Position numbers and translations under genes: made by a program
Shown: positions 8,077-17,765 of the stretch, one piece after another
How positions within the stretch are numbered: position 1 is the first letter of the stretch
Layout: every line of letters begins with the position of its first letter
Assembly: GCA_002256145.1 (NCBI GenBank)
Contig: NKIP01000014.1
Coordinates: forward strand, 39,981 to 103,980
DNA: 64,000 nt
DNA from: Comamonadaceae bacterium PBBC1
GTDB lineage: Bacteria > Pseudomonadota > Gammaproteobacteria > Burkholderiales > Burkholderiaceae_C
Reading direction: 5' to 3'
The notes under the pieces: generated by a model
What the model was told of the DNA's origin: nothing
The model's input: only the letters and a program-made list of their open reading frames with translations
Database searches by the model: none

Positions 8077-10092
8077 ATGCTTTATAGGAAAGAAATTGAT
8101 GGATTAAGGGCGATAGCAGTATTACCTGTGATTTTATTTCATGCTGGTTTTGAAGCTTTTAGTGGCGGCTTCGTTGGCGTAGATGTTTTTTTTGTTATAA
8201 GCGGGTATTTAATTACAAGTATTATTTTAGTGGAGTATGAGCAAGAGAAATTTTCATTAATAAACTTCTACGAGCGGCGTGCTAGGCGTATTCTTCCTGC
8301 TCTTTTTATTGTAATTATTGTGTGTATTCCATTCGCTTGGTTTTGGTTATTGCCGAGCGATATGAGAGATTTTTCGCAAAGCTTAATTGCTGTTTCATTT
8401 TTTGCTTCAAATATTTTATTCTGGCGTGAGAGTGGTTACTTTGAAACAAGTGCAGAACTTAAGCCGCTATTGCATACATGGAGTTTGGCAGTTGAAGAGC
8501 AATATTATGTTTTTTTTCCAATATTCATTATGATTTTTTGGAGGCTGGGTAGAAAATGGATTATTATTGCGATTGGATTGTTGTTTGTAGTGAGTATAGT
8601 TTTTTCAGAGTGGGCGGTTTCAGCTAAACCTGCAGCAGCATTTTATTTATTACCCATGCGTGCGTGGGAAATGCTTATTGGGGCTTTGGCTGCGTTTTAT
8701 TTATCTCAATGCAATCATAAGCTGATCGGTAAAAGACTAAGTGAAATAGGTGGTTGGATTGGTTTGTCATTAATTTTGTGTGCAATTGTAGTATTTAATA
8801 AATCGACGCCATTTCCTGGATTTTACGCTCTCGTTCCCACAATAGGAGCTGTTCTAATTATATTATTCTCAAGCGAGAATACCTCGGTTGGTAAATTTTT
8901 GGGTAATAGAGTATTTGTCGCTGTGGGCTTGATTAGCTATAGTGCATACCTGTGGCATCAGCCATTATTTGCTTTTGCTAGACACAGGACTTTGATTGAG
9001 CCTAGTTATATTGTATTTTCGGGGCTTATATTTTTAACATTTATACTTGCATACATTAGTTGGAAGTTTGTAGAGACCCCTTTTAGATCCAAATTAATTT
9101 TTCAAAGGTCAGCAATATTTGGCCTGGCATTATTAATTACTTTAATAATATCAATTTTTGGATATTATGGGCATCAAACCAATGGATTCCAAGGTAGAAT
9201 TGATGGCTTGGTATTGGATAATGCGCCTGACATGAAAATATATGAAAAGCAAGTTGAAAAGTGTTGGAACAGTGTAGAGAAAAATCCAAATGTTGATTCT
9301 GCATGTGTTTTAGGTGCTGACAATGCACCTGTTGCATTTGGATTGTTGGGTGATAGCCACGCTGGAAGTCTATTGCATGTACTCAACGAAGAGGCGTTGA
9401 AACTTAACATACAAGGAAAAAATTATTCTTATCGAAGTTGCCCTCCATTAATCAATGCAAAGCCCATTACACAGGAGAGCGGTGATATTGCTTGCTACGA
9501 TCTCCGGAAAGATTTTTTTAGAGTTGCTAAATCAACTCCAGCAGAATTACCTGACGTACTTATTGTAAGCGCTCGTTGGGCATTTCTTTTAGAAGAAAAG
9601 CCATTTAATAACGGTGAGGGTGGAGTTGAATCTGGTAATTCTTGGTTATGGGAATTGCCGAGAAAAAGTGCAAATTATGCAGATAACATGAGTTTTGAGA
9701 TTGTTGAATCTATCAATTCAATTCTTAAGTCGGGCAAAATAGTTGTTTTAATTTATCCTGTTCCAGAGATGGGATGGGATGTATCAAGAGTCTTATCAAA
9801 GCACTGGTTGTTTTCTAATACACCCTCTTCAACAATGGGTTCTGTATCCTACGATTTATATTTAGAGCGAAACAAGGTTGCAATCGATGTACTTGATTCT
9901 ATCGAGGGCGGAAAAAACATTATTCGAGTTAGACCAGATAAAATTTTATGTGACACCTTTGTAAAGGAGAGATGTGCAGCTCATATCAATGGTGAAGCAC
10001 TTTATTATGATAGTAATCATTTGAGCAATCTAGGGGCGAAAATAATTATAGATAATGTTCTTAGTACAGTTAATAAAAATCAATTGCATTGA
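8077..10092 (+). CDS. OafA/YrhL-type membrane acyltransferase with SGNH domain
   Basis: A 671-aa protein. The N-terminal acyltransferase-3 domain (about residues 1-360, ten hydrophobic helices) opens with the characteristic [20 protein letters not shown] and contains the [11 protein letters not shown] motif. The C-terminal half is a periplasmic SGNH hydrolase-like domain starting around GLLGDSHAG (residue 427) and ending with a [11 protein letters not shown] block that carries the Asp/His pair. Proteins of this layout O-acetylate lipopolysaccharide or capsule. The gene is strongly AT-rich compared with both neighbours, which suggests acquisition or exchange as a unit. It interrupts the fdtA-fdtC-fdtB set. 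Confidence 0.88.
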   Translation: MLYRKEIDGLRAIAVLPVILFHAGFEAFSGGFVGVDVFFVISGYLITSIILVEYEQEKFSLINFYERRARRILPALFIVIIVCIPFAWFWLLPSDMRDFSQSLIAVSFFASNILFWRESGYFETSAELKPLLHTWSLAVEEQYYVFFPIFIMIFWRLGRKWIIIAIGLLFVVSIVFSEWAVSAKPAAAFYLLPMRAWEMLIGALAAFYLSQCNHKLIGKRLSEIGGWIGLSLILCAIVVFNKSTPFPGFYALVPTIGAVLIILFSSENTSVGKFLGNRVFVAVGLISYSAYLWHQPLFAFARHRTLIEPSYIVFSGLIFLTFILAYISWKFVETPFRSKLIFQRSAIFGLALLITLIISIFGYYGHQTNGFQGRIDGLVLDNAPDMKIYEKQVEKCWNSVEKNPNVDSACVLGADNAPVAFGLLGDSHAGSLLHVLNEEALKLNIQGKNYSYRSCPPLINAKPITQESGDIACYDLRKDFFRVAKSTPAELPDVLIVSARWAFLLEEKPFNNGEGGVESGNSWLWELPRKSANYADNMSFEIVESINSILKSGKIVVLIYPVPEMGWDVSRVLSKHWLFSNTPSSTMGSVSYDLYLERNKVAIDVLDSIEGGKNIIRVRPDKILCDTFVKERCAAHINGEALYYDSNHLSNLGAKIIIDNVLSTVNKNQLH

Positions 10093-10121
10093 AAACTAAA
10101 TTCAAATATATAGATAATTAT

Positions 10122-11246
10122 ATGAAAAAAATACAGTTCCTTGATTTAAAAGCCATCAACCAACAACACCGCCAAGCCTTGATCGACGCGGCCACTCGAG
10201 TCATTGACTCGGGGTGGTATGTGTTGGGCCAAGAGGTCAAAGCGTTCGAACAAGAATTTGCGGCCTATTGCGGCACCAACCACTGCGTGGGCATGGCCAA
10301 CGGCCTGGACGCGCTGGTTTTGACCCTGAGGGCTTGGAAAGAAATGGGCAAGCTCCAAGACGGCGATGAGGTCATCGTGCCCGCCAACACCTACATAGCC
10401 AGCGTCTTGGCCATCACAGAAAACCGGCTCACGCCCGTGTTGGTGGAGCCCGATGAAGGCAGCTACAACCTGTGTCCTGCCAAGGTCAGTGCGGCCATCA
10501 CGTCTAAGACCAAAGCCATTGTGGCTGTTCATCTGTACGGTCAACTCGCGCCCATGAAGGCGATCATGGCCATGGCCGATGAACATCGGTTGCTGGTTTT
10601 GGAGGACTCCGCACAAGCCCATGGTGCCATGGTGGACGGAAAACGTGCCGGCAACTGGGGCCACGCATCGGGCTTCAGTTTTTACCCTGGCAAGAACCTG
10701 GGTGCCTTGGGCGACGCAGGTGCCATGACCACCAACGACACCGAGCTGGCACAGACCGTGCGCGCCTTGGGCAATTATGGCAGCCACAAAAAATACGAAA
10801 ACCTTTTTCAAGGCGTGAACAGCCGTCTAGACGAGATGCAGGCTGCGCTCTTACGCGTGAAGCTGCAACACCTCGACGCTGAAACCCGCGTTCGTCAAGC
10901 CATCGCCGTGGCCTACGCTCAAGATATCCGCAATCCCTTGGTGCGTTTGCCGATTGACAGCCACGCCAGTCTGGACAACTTGGGTCACCATGCGTTTCAC
11001 CTCTTTGTGGTGCGCGTTCAGCAACGCGCCGCATTCCAAACCCACCTCAATGCCACAGGCATCGACACCTTGATTCATTACCCCATTCCGCCACACCAGC
11101 AACAGGCTTACAAAGCCTACAGCAGCTTGCAACTACCTTTGACCGAGTCGATTCACAAAGAGGTGGTGAGCTTGCCCATTGGGCCTACGATGTCGCTGGC
11201 TCAGGTTCAAACAGTGATTACCGCTTGCAATGCCTACAGCGGCTGA
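10122..11246 (+). CDS. fdtB: FdtB-like dTDP-3-keto-6-deoxyhexose aminotransferase
   Basis: A 374-aa DegT/DnrJ family PLP enzyme: [11 protein letters not shown] binds phosphate, [10 protein letters not shown] carries the PLP-ring aspartate, and [17 protein letters not shown] contains the PLP lysine. It is expected to aminate the 3-keto sugar made by FdtA. The ATG at 10,122 gives the family-typical N-terminus [13 protein letters not shown]; an upstream TTG would add 11 AT-rich residues and overlap the acyltransferase gene. GC content rises sharply a few codons into this gene, marking the edge of the AT-rich block upstream. The stop overlaps the flippase start by 17 bp. Confidence 0.85.
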   Translation: MKKIQFLDLKAINQQHRQALIDAATRVIDSGWYVLGQEVKAFEQEFAAYCGTNHCVGMANGLDALVLTLRAWKEMGKLQDGDEVIVPANTYIASVLAITENRLTPVLVEPDEGSYNLCPAKVSAAITSKTKAIVAVHLYGQLAPMKAIMAMADEHRLLVLEDSAQAHGAMVDGKRAGNWGHASGFSFYPGKNLGALGDAGAMTTNDTELAQTVRALGNYGSHKKYENLFQGVNSRLDEMQAALLRVKLQHLDAETRVRQAIAVAYAQDIRNPLVRLPIDSHASLDNLGHHAFHLFVVRVQQRAAFQTHLNATGIDTLIHYPIPPHQQQAYKAYSSLQLPLTESIHKEVVSLPIGPTMSLAQVQTVITACNAYSG

Positions 11247-12501
11247 TGATTTGACCCTCATCAAAACCAGCTTGCTCAACGCCATTGCGGTCGGCGTCAA
11301 AATGTTGACCCTCTTGGGACTGAACAAAATCCTGGCGGTGTATGTTGGGCCTGCAGGTTATGCTGCCTTGGGGCAGTTCCAAAACGCAATGCAAATGATC
11401 AGCACCTTGGCCAGCGGTGCCATCAATACGGGGGTGACCAAATACACCGCCGAATACCACGAAGATGAGGCGCAACAGCGAGCCGTTTGGAAGACGGCGG
11501 GGACCATCGCTTTGGTCGGTTCCGTGTTGCTGAGTCTCTTGGTATTTGTCTTTAGGGCCGAATTGGCGCACTGGTTTTTAAGCGATGTGAACTTGGCTCC
11601 CGTGTTTGGCTGGTTTGCGGCCACGCTGGTTTTGTTTGTCTTTAACACCTTGTTGCTGGCTATCCTGAACGGCAAAAAAGACATACAACGATATGTGGTG
11701 GCCAATATAGCTGGAAGCGTGTTTTCATTACTGGTGACCAGCGCGATGGTGGTCCAGTGGGGGTTGCTGGGGGCTTTGGTTGGCTTTGCAGTTTACCAAT
11801 CTTTGGCTTTCTTTGTAACCTTAGCCTTGTGTGTCAAAACCCCATGGTTTAGGTTGAGTCATTTGTTCGGGCGCATGGACAAAATGCTGGCCAAGAACTT
11901 GGCCAAGTACACCGCGATGGCCTTGACTACTGCAGCAGCAGCACCCTTGTGCCACATTCTGATCCGCAATCATTTGGGCCATAACCTAGGCTGGGAAGCC
12001 GCTGGGTATTGGGAAGCGATGTGGCGCCTGAGCGCCGCGTATTTGATGTTAGCGTCAACAACTTTGAGCGTTTATTACCTACCGCGCTTGTCAGAACTTA
12101 AAACCAGTGCTGAGATACGTCAAGAAATAATCCAAGGATATAGAATTATTTTACCAGTTGCGATTGTATCCGCCTTAATAGTCTATTTGTTGCGGCATTT
12201 CATAATTGAGACATTATTTAGTTTAGCTTTCTTGCCAATGGAGAGCTTATTCGTTTGGCAGTTAGTAGGGGATGTATTAAAAATTGCTGCTTGGTTATTT
12301 GCGTTTGTTATGCTTGGCAAATCAATGACTGTAACTTATATAGTCACTGAAATTTCGTTCTCAATAGGATTTTACTTCTTGGTGACTATTTTAGTTGGAA
12401 GGCTAGGGTTGGTGGGGGTTTCAATTGCGTATGCAATAAATTATTTGATTTATTTATTGGTAGTTGCTATATTGTTAAATAAATTCATTAAAAATAATTA
12501 A
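11230..12501 (+). CDS. wzx: Second Wzx flippase (WzxE-like O-antigen translocase), mosaic composition
   Basis: A 423-aa polytopic membrane protein of the WzxE/O-antigen translocase type, beginning with the conserved amphipathic region [20 protein letters not shown] and about twelve hydrophobic helices. It overlaps fdtB, and Fuc3NAc/Fuc4NAc-type units are typical cargo of WzxE relatives (established for E. coli WzxE with Fuc4NAc). Up to about 12,110 the gene has the high GC of its left neighbour. After that point codon use switches abruptly to AT-rich (many TTA, ATA, AAT codons), continuing into the next genes. The last third may therefore come from a different donor through homologous recombination. 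Confidence 0.85.
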   Translation: MPTAADDLTLIKTSLLNAIAVGVKMLTLLGLNKILAVYVGPAGYAALGQFQNAMQMISTLASGAINTGVTKYTAEYHEDEAQQRAVWKTAGTIALVGSVLLSLLVFVFRAELAHWFLSDVNLAPVFGWFAATLVLFVFNTLLLAILNGKKDIQRYVVANIAGSVFSLLVTSAMVVQWGLLGALVGFAVYQSLAFFVTLALCVKTPWFRLSHLFGRMDKMLAKNLAKYTAMALTTAAAAPLCHILIRNHLGHNLGWEAAGYWEAMWRLSAAYLMLASTTLSVYYLPRLSELKTSAEIRQEIIQGYRIILPVAIVSALIVYLLRHFIIETLFSLAFLPMESLFVWQLVGDVLKIAAWLFAFVMLGKSMTVTYIVTEISFSIGFYFLVTILVGRLGLVGVSIAYAINYLIYLLVVAILLNKFIKNN

Positions 12502-12519
12502 TTAGGTAAATTCACAAAA

Positions 12520-13404
12520 ATGTCTTTTAGTTCAAAAAAACCTCAGCTGGTAACTATATATTGCGCACTTTACAATCATGAGAGATACGCTTTTAATTCT
12601 ATTACTAGCATGTTAAATCAGGATTACCCAAACTTACAAATTATTATATCTGACGACTGCTCGACTGATCAAACTTATGAGATTGCTGAAGAGTTAGTGA
12701 ATGAATACAAAGGGAGCTCTCAAGTTATTTTGAGAAGAAATAGTGTAAATTTAGGAGTGATAAAGCATGTGGAAATTCTTTTAAGTCTCTCAAAGGGTAA
12801 TTGGATATTTCAAGCGGCAGGTGATGATGTATCATATTTAACCAGAGTTAGTGATGTCATGAATTTTATAGATGAATCACATGTGAATATAAAAGGTGTC
12901 TTCACAAACTTATGCGTTATAGATGAAAATGATAATAAGCAAAAACTGTATTTCGAATCAATGCCAAATTGTGCGAAAAACATTAAAGAATATAGATCAG
13001 GCTTAAGTTGTTGGGCAATTGGAGCATCTCTTTGTTTCAATCGCATTGTATATGATAAATATGGAGATTTTGTAAAAAATGTAATTGGTGAAGATGGCTG
13101 TTTAGCTTTTAGAGTTCTGCTGGAAGGTGATTTGGAATACCTTGATTACCCTACTGTTTATTATCGAATTCACAATAATAATTTATCTCAAAATTTGACG
13201 ATGAAGCAAAAAATAAATTTTAAAAATAAAGAACAATGGTTGCACATAAATCATTTGAAAGATGCTGAACTTAATCACAAGGATGACGAATTTAAAAATA
13301 AAATTAGAAAAAAAATTGTTAAAGCTTTTTTGCTTAATTGGTTGTTGAGCACAAAACTCGTTAAAGTGCTGTTTTGGTGCGAAAAGATAAAATTGAAATT
13401 ATGA
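12520..13404 (+). CDS. Family 2 glycosyltransferase
   Basis: A 294-aa GT-A fold glycosyltransferase. The N-terminus LVTIYCALYNHERYAFNSI is followed by IIISDDCSTDQTYEI (nucleotide-binding Asp residues) and FQAAGDDVSYLTR with a DD metal-binding variant of DxD. A conserved EDG near residue 190 (IGEDGCLAFRVLLEG) fits the catalytic base region. It should add one sugar of the repeat unit on the cytoplasmic side from a nucleotide-sugar donor. The gene is AT-rich and its TGA overlaps the ATG of the Wzy-like gene. Donor and acceptor are unknown. Confidence 0.85.
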   Translation: MSFSSKKPQLVTIYCALYNHERYAFNSITSMLNQDYPNLQIIISDDCSTDQTYEIAEELVNEYKGSSQVILRRNSVNLGVIKHVEILLSLSKGNWIFQAAGDDVSYLTRVSDVMNFIDESHVNIKGVFTNLCVIDENDNKQKLYFESMPNCAKNIKEYRSGLSCWAIGASLCFNRIVYDKYGDFVKNVIGEDGCLAFRVLLEGDLEYLDYPTVYYRIHNNNLSQNLTMKQKINFKNKEQWLHINHLKDAELNHKDDEFKNKIRKKIVKAFLLNWLLSTKLVKVLFWCEKIKLKL

Positions 13405-14636
13405 TTAAAAAAAATTTGATTATTCTTTTGTTGTTTGCATATTTATCATTATTTTTAATAATTTTAATTTCACCAATAAAATCAGATAAATCAGATTATT
13501 TATCGGGGGTAATTTTTTCGATTATCTTGATGTTAATTTTTTTGATTGGAGTGTCTTCATTTCGAGTAAATAAGAAAATAATAATTAGATTGGAAAATAT
13601 TCCGAGTAGTAATCTGGAATATTTTTCATTAAGTGTTATTGCTTTTTTGTCGTCATTTATTTCAATTAATTTTTATACAGGGAAATCAATTGATGTTGTT
13701 TTTGCAAACATATTATTGGGTTATTCTAACTACAATGATTATCAAAATTATTTCGAGCAAAATATTTTAGGTCTACCTATTCACTTAAAGGTAATGGGAA
13801 TCATTTCGCAGGTTGCTACAAAATCTATATGTTTATATTTCGCCTTTAAGTTTTTTTTGTTTGATAATGAAAAAAACAAATTTAAACTGACGATGGTTTT
13901 TTTGATGTTTGTTTCATACGTAATTTTTTCATTGGCTCGGGGCACTTTTTTTGAAATTTTTGAGATTTCAATTATTTTGATCTTCATATTATTTGTGAGG
14001 ATAAAAAATGTTACAAATTTTTTAATATCAAGGAATAACATTTTGGTCCTTGGTTTTGTAATTATTATATTAAGTATGTATCAACATAATATAAACTTGC
14101 GATATGGGGAGGCTGAAGTCGATTTGTGTATTAGTAGATTGATTTGCTACGATGAAGATTTTATTCTACCTGCTATTGGTAAGTTATTCACTAAACTTAT
14201 GGGGTACTTTGGCTTTCCCTTTCTTTATATGTCTCAATTTTTAGAAGAATACATGTTTTATTCTTTAGTTAATTTTACAACATTAATGTTACCCTTTTCT
14301 CCGATAACTGCGGACATTTCACCAAGATTTCTTTGCGATGCTTCATTCGATTGTGGTGCTTCATGGTCACCTTTTATTGAAAAAATAATAATCAACTTTG
14401 GCTTGCCCTTTTCTTTGGTAATTATATTTTTAATTGGATTTATTTATTCAATGGTTTTAAGTGTTAACAATTTAAGAATTATTCATTTGATATTTATTTA
14501 TTATATATTTCTATTTGTATTTTCATTACCTATTAATGATTTCATATATTCAGTCAGTTCAAATGCAATAATTTTTTCTGTATCGGCACTGTATGTCTTA
14601 TGGTTTAAATTTTATAAAAATGTCAAATTCAATTAA
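13401..14636 (+). CDS. wzy: Wzy-like polysaccharide polymerase (predicted)
   Basis: A 411-aa very hydrophobic protein with about ten to eleven transmembrane helices and no soluble domain, typical of Wzy O-antigen/capsule polymerases, which are too divergent to name by motif. Supporting evidence is location: it sits among flippase, Wzz and glycosyltransferases, and no other polymerase candidate is present. The ATG overlaps the upstream stop in an ATGA, which decides this start over an earlier TTG. A loop with two cysteine pairs (LCISRLICYDED, RFLCDASFDCGASW) may form periplasmic disulfides. It is one of the most AT-rich genes in the window. Confidence 0.7.
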   Translation: MIKKNLIILLLFAYLSLFLIILISPIKSDKSDYLSGVIFSIILMLIFLIGVSSFRVNKKIIIRLENIPSSNLEYFSLSVIAFLSSFISINFYTGKSIDVVFANILLGYSNYNDYQNYFEQNILGLPIHLKVMGIISQVATKSICLYFAFKFFLFDNEKNKFKLTMVFLMFVSYVIFSLARGTFFEIFEISIILIFILFVRIKNVTNFLISRNNILVLGFVIIILSMYQHNINLRYGEAEVDLCISRLICYDEDFILPAIGKLFTKLMGYFGFPFLYMSQFLEEYMFYSLVNFTTLMLPFSPITADISPRFLCDASFDCGASWSPFIEKIIINFGLPFSLVIIFLIGFIYSMVLSVNNLRIIHLIFIYYIFLFVFSLPINDFIYSVSSNAIIFSVSALYVLWFKFYKNVKFN

Positions 14637-15636
14637 AATAGTATTCATTGGAAGATTGAATGAAAATCGAATCGAGCGGCGTGTTGTAGATAATGCCTGC
14701 AAAGAGCTTGCTGATTTTAATATTTTTTCAGTGGATATATTGAGTTCAAAAAACTCAGTATATTATACTATGAAGTCTTTGATGGGAGCCTCTGTTTTAG
14801 TAGTTCACTCTCCTTTGGTTTTGAGTTTTCCCTATATCTTATTTGCATACATTCGTGGTTGTAAAATATATGCCTTTATTTGGGATTTTTATCCTGTAAA
14901 AATATACAATAAATATTATAAATTTGGTTTAAAAAGATTTTTAAAAGATAAAGTTGAAAACTCTTTGTTATTTCTCATTGATAAACTAATAATTCCATCG
15001 GATGATTTTAGTGTTTTTTATCCTTTGTTTGATAAAGTTAAAATGAGAATTTGGCCTAAAATTGGACTTGTGTATGATCGCAAGTCAATTTTGCTTAATG
15101 ATAGAAGTTCAAAAATTATTAAAATTATTTTTGCTGGTCAAATTAATGAAACACGAGGACTTGCTGAATCTATATCTTTGATTAAAGCAAAAATCAATGA
15201 TCCTTTTGTTATATACGTTGCTAGTGCTTCAAGTAATTTGGATGAATATTTAATGCAAATTGAGTCAGTGGTTTTTTTGGGTGAGTTGACTAATTGTGAA
15301 TTAATTCAGCTGTATAAAGAGTGTAATTTTGGATTGGTTAGTTTATCGCTTGGTTTTGATGGTCCAGCATTCCCTTCTAAGACATTTGATTATTTGTCTG
15401 CGGGGTTACCTATTTTATATTGTGGCCCTTATCTTCATGATTATTTATCAATGATTTCGGACTCGGGTGTTGGTATTGATATTTCCTCGTTAACTCATAT
15501 TGATATGAATTTGTTTAATCGTATGATTTGTAATTTTTCGGAAAAAACAAAAAAATTTGAATCTTTTGCATGTTTTGATGCTGAAGATTTTAAAAATTTA
15601 TTAATCAAGGACGAGAGTAATGAATTTCAAAAATAA
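14620..15636 (+). CDS. Predicted glycosyltransferase (GT-B fold)
   Basis: A 338-aa protein. The C-terminal half resembles GT4/GT1 enzymes: IIFAGQINETRGLAESISLI opens the nucleotide-sugar domain, VVFLGELTNCELIQLYKECN follows, and GPAFPSKTFDYLSAGLPIL resembles the E-x7-E donor region with a K/S substitution. The N-terminal half has VFIGRLNENRIERRVVDNA and a membrane-proximal hydrophobic patch (FPYILFAYIRG). The start MSNSIKIVFIG at 14,620 overlaps the upstream gene by 17 bp, while its own 3' end overlaps the dehydratase gene. It is AT-rich like its neighbours. Its donor and linkage cannot be read from sequence. Confidence 0.7.
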   Translation: MSNSIKIVFIGRLNENRIERRVVDNACKELADFNIFSVDILSSKNSVYYTMKSLMGASVLVVHSPLVLSFPYILFAYIRGCKIYAFIWDFYPVKIYNKYYKFGLKRFLKDKVENSLLFLIDKLIIPSDDFSVFYPLFDKVKMRIWPKIGLVYDRKSILLNDRSSKIIKIIFAGQINETRGLAESISLIKAKINDPFVIYVASASSNLDEYLMQIESVVFLGELTNCELIQLYKECNFGLVSLSLGFDGPAFPSKTFDYLSAGLPILYCGPYLHDYLSMISDSGVGIDISSLTHIDMNLFNRMICNFSEKTKKFESFACFDAEDFKNLLIKDESNEFQK

Positions 15637-16651
15637 AATTTTGTTGATCACTGGTGGAACTGGGTCATTTGGTAACGCTGTACTTCGTCGTTTTTTACAT
15701 TCAGAACTTCAAGAAATTCGTATTTTTAGTCGTGATGAAAAAAAGCAAGACGACATGCGCAAGAAGTACAACAGCCCCAAGCTGAAATTCTATATCGGTG
15801 ATGTGCGTGACCAGCAGTCGGTGATGAACGCAGTGCGTGGTGTTGATTACATCTATCACGCAGCCGCCCTCAAACAAGTGCCTTCGTGTGAGTTCCACCC
15901 GCTTGAAGCTGTCAAGACCAACGTGTTGGGCACCGAAAACGTGCTGGAGGCAGCTATTCAGTGTGGTGTCAAGCGCGTTGTGGTGCTCAGTACCGATAAG
16001 GCTGTCTACCCCATCAACGCCATGGGCATCAGCAAGGCCATGATGGAGAAGGTGGCCGTTGCCAAGTCGCGAAGCAGCACCCAGACGGTGATCAACGTCA
16101 CCCGCTACGGCAACGTCATGGCCTCTCGGGGCTCGGTGATCCCGCTTTTCATTGAACAAATTCGCGCGGGCAAGCCCATCACCCTGACCGACCCGAGCAT
16201 GACCCGCTTCATGATGACGCTCGACGATGCCGTGGACCTGGTGCTTTACGCATTTGAGCACGGCCAACCGGGTGAGATCTTTGTTCAAAAGGCCCCAGCC
16301 GCCACCATTGGGGTGTTGGCCAAAGCCTTGACTGCTTTGGTTGGCAAATCCGAGCACGAGGTGCGGGTGATCGGTACCCGCCACGGCGAAAAGCTTTATG
16401 AAGCCTTGCTCAGCCGCGAAGAGATGGTGGCCGCCGAAGACTTGGGTGGCTACTACCGCGTGCCCCCTGATCTGCGAGACCTTAACTACGGCAAGTTCGT
16501 GGAGCAGGGCGAAACTAAAATTTCCGAAGCCATCGACTACAACTCTCACAACACCGAGCGACTAGACGTCGCCGGCATGCGGGCTTTGTTGTTGAAGTTG
16601 CGCTTCATGCAAGCCATTGCTCGGGGTGAACATGTGGAGCCAGAGGAGTAA
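15620..16651 (+). CDS. capE: CapE/FnlA-type UDP-GlcNAc 4,6-dehydratase/5-epimerase
   Basis: A 343-aa extended short-chain dehydrogenase. The NAD-binding motif TGGTGSFGNAVL is at residues 12-23. The AALKQVPSCEFHPLEAVKTN region and LSTDKAVYPINAMGISKAMMEK are diagnostic of the UDP-GlcNAc inverting/retaining dehydratase family. It starts the UDP-L-FucNAc pathway, completed by the next two genes. The first about 40 codons are AT-rich like the upstream block and the rest is GC-rich, with the change near 15,745. The gene therefore looks like a recombination junction. It overlaps the glycosyltransferase upstream by 17 bp. Confidence 0.9.
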   Translation: MNFKNKILLITGGTGSFGNAVLRRFLHSELQEIRIFSRDEKKQDDMRKKYNSPKLKFYIGDVRDQQSVMNAVRGVDYIYHAAALKQVPSCEFHPLEAVKTNVLGTENVLEAAIQCGVKRVVVLSTDKAVYPINAMGISKAMMEKVAVAKSRSSTQTVINVTRYGNVMASRGSVIPLFIEQIRAGKPITLTDPSMTRFMMTLDDAVDLVLYAFEHGQPGEIFVQKAPAATIGVLAKALTALVGKSEHEVRVIGTRHGEKLYEALLSREEMVAAEDLGGYYRVPPDLRDLNYGKFVEQGETKISEAIDYNSHNTERLDVAGMRALLLKLRFMQAIARGEHVEPEE

Positions 16652-16654
16652 GCC

Positions 16655-17761
16655 ATGAAAGTGCTGGTCACCGGTGCCAACGGTTTTATTGGCAAAAATT
16701 TGGTTTTGCGCTTGCGTGAGCACGTCGACACCGAAGTCTTGACGCTCATGCGTGAGGATGGCGACAGCGCTTGGCAATCGGCGCTAGCCCAAGCCGACGC
16801 GGTGGTACACCTGGCTGGAGAAAACCGGCCAACCGACCCCGCCGCGTTTGACGCGGTCAACACTGGCCTGACCCAGCGCCTGTGCCAAATCCTGCAAAGC
16901 ATGGGCAAGCGCATCCCGGTGTTGTTCAGCTCATCGGCGCAAGCCGAACAAGACAATCCCTATGGCCGAAGCAAACGGGCCGCCGAAGAAGCCTTGGCTC
17001 AATTGGCCAAAAACAACGGAAACCCCGTGGCCATTTACCGTTTGCCCGGCGTGTTTGGCAAATGGTGCCGCCCCAACTACAACTCGGTCGTGGCCACTTT
17101 CTGTCACAACAAGGCGCACGACCTGTCGGTGCAAATCAACGATGCCCAGGCCAGGGTGCGCTTGGTCTACGTGGACGACGTGGTGAATGCATTTTTGCAA
17201 GCGCTGGAAGAACCGAGTACGTCCTTGAGTCACCCTGCGGTGGTCCCCGAATACACCATCACCTTAGGTGAGTTGTCAGACCAGATCGACGCCTTCAAAA
17301 ATTGCCGCAGCACCTTGGTGTCTGAGCGCGTGGGTACGGGCTTGACCCGCGCCTTGTACGCTACCTACGTGAGTTATTTGCCGGTTGAGAAATTCGCCTA
17401 TGGCGTGCCAGCCTACGGTGACGCCCGAGGGGTGTTTGTGGAGATGCTCAAAACGCCCGATGCGGGCCAGTTCAGCTTTTTCACGGCACACCCCGGCATC
17501 ACCCGGGGCGGGCATTACCACCACACCAAAACCGAAAAGTTTTTGGTCATCAAGGGCCACGCCCGTTTTGGTTTTCGACACATGCTCACCGACGAGGTGC
17601 ACCACTTGGAAACCCACGGTGACAAACCACAAATCGTGGAAACGGTGCCCGGTTGGACGCATGACATCACCAACATCGGCACCGAAGAAATGGTGGTGAT
17701 GTTGTGGGCCAATGAAATTTTTGACCGTGCCAACCCCGACACGATCGCCAGCCAAGTTTGA
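16655..17761 (+). CDS. capF: CapF/FnlB-type bifunctional epimerase-reductase
   Basis: A 368-aa protein with two domains. The N-terminal SDR domain carries VTGANGFIGKNLVLRL and a short YGRSKRAAEE catalytic segment. The C-terminal cupin (about residues 240-368) contains ARGVFVEMLKT, GITRGGHYHHTKTEKFLVI and VPGWTHDITNIGTEEMVVML. In the known pathway CapF epimerizes and reduces the CapE product to UDP-6-deoxy-L-talose-type amino sugar. The 3-bp spacing to capE and 4 bp to capG indicate an operon. Metal-binding histidines of the cupin are present. Confidence 0.9.
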   Translation: MKVLVTGANGFIGKNLVLRLREHVDTEVLTLMREDGDSAWQSALAQADAVVHLAGENRPTDPAAFDAVNTGLTQRLCQILQSMGKRIPVLFSSSAQAEQDNPYGRSKRAAEEALAQLAKNNGNPVAIYRLPGVFGKWCRPNYNSVVATFCHNKAHDLSVQINDAQARVRLVYVDDVVNAFLQALEEPSTSLSHPAVVPEYTITLGELSDQIDAFKNCRSTLVSERVGTGLTRALYATYVSYLPVEKFAYGVPAYGDARGVFVEMLKTPDAGQFSFFTAHPGITRGGHYHHTKTEKFLVIKGHARFGFRHMLTDEVHHLETHGDKPQIVETVPGWTHDITNIGTEEMVVMLWANEIFDRANPDTIASQV

Positions 17762-17765
17762 AACT

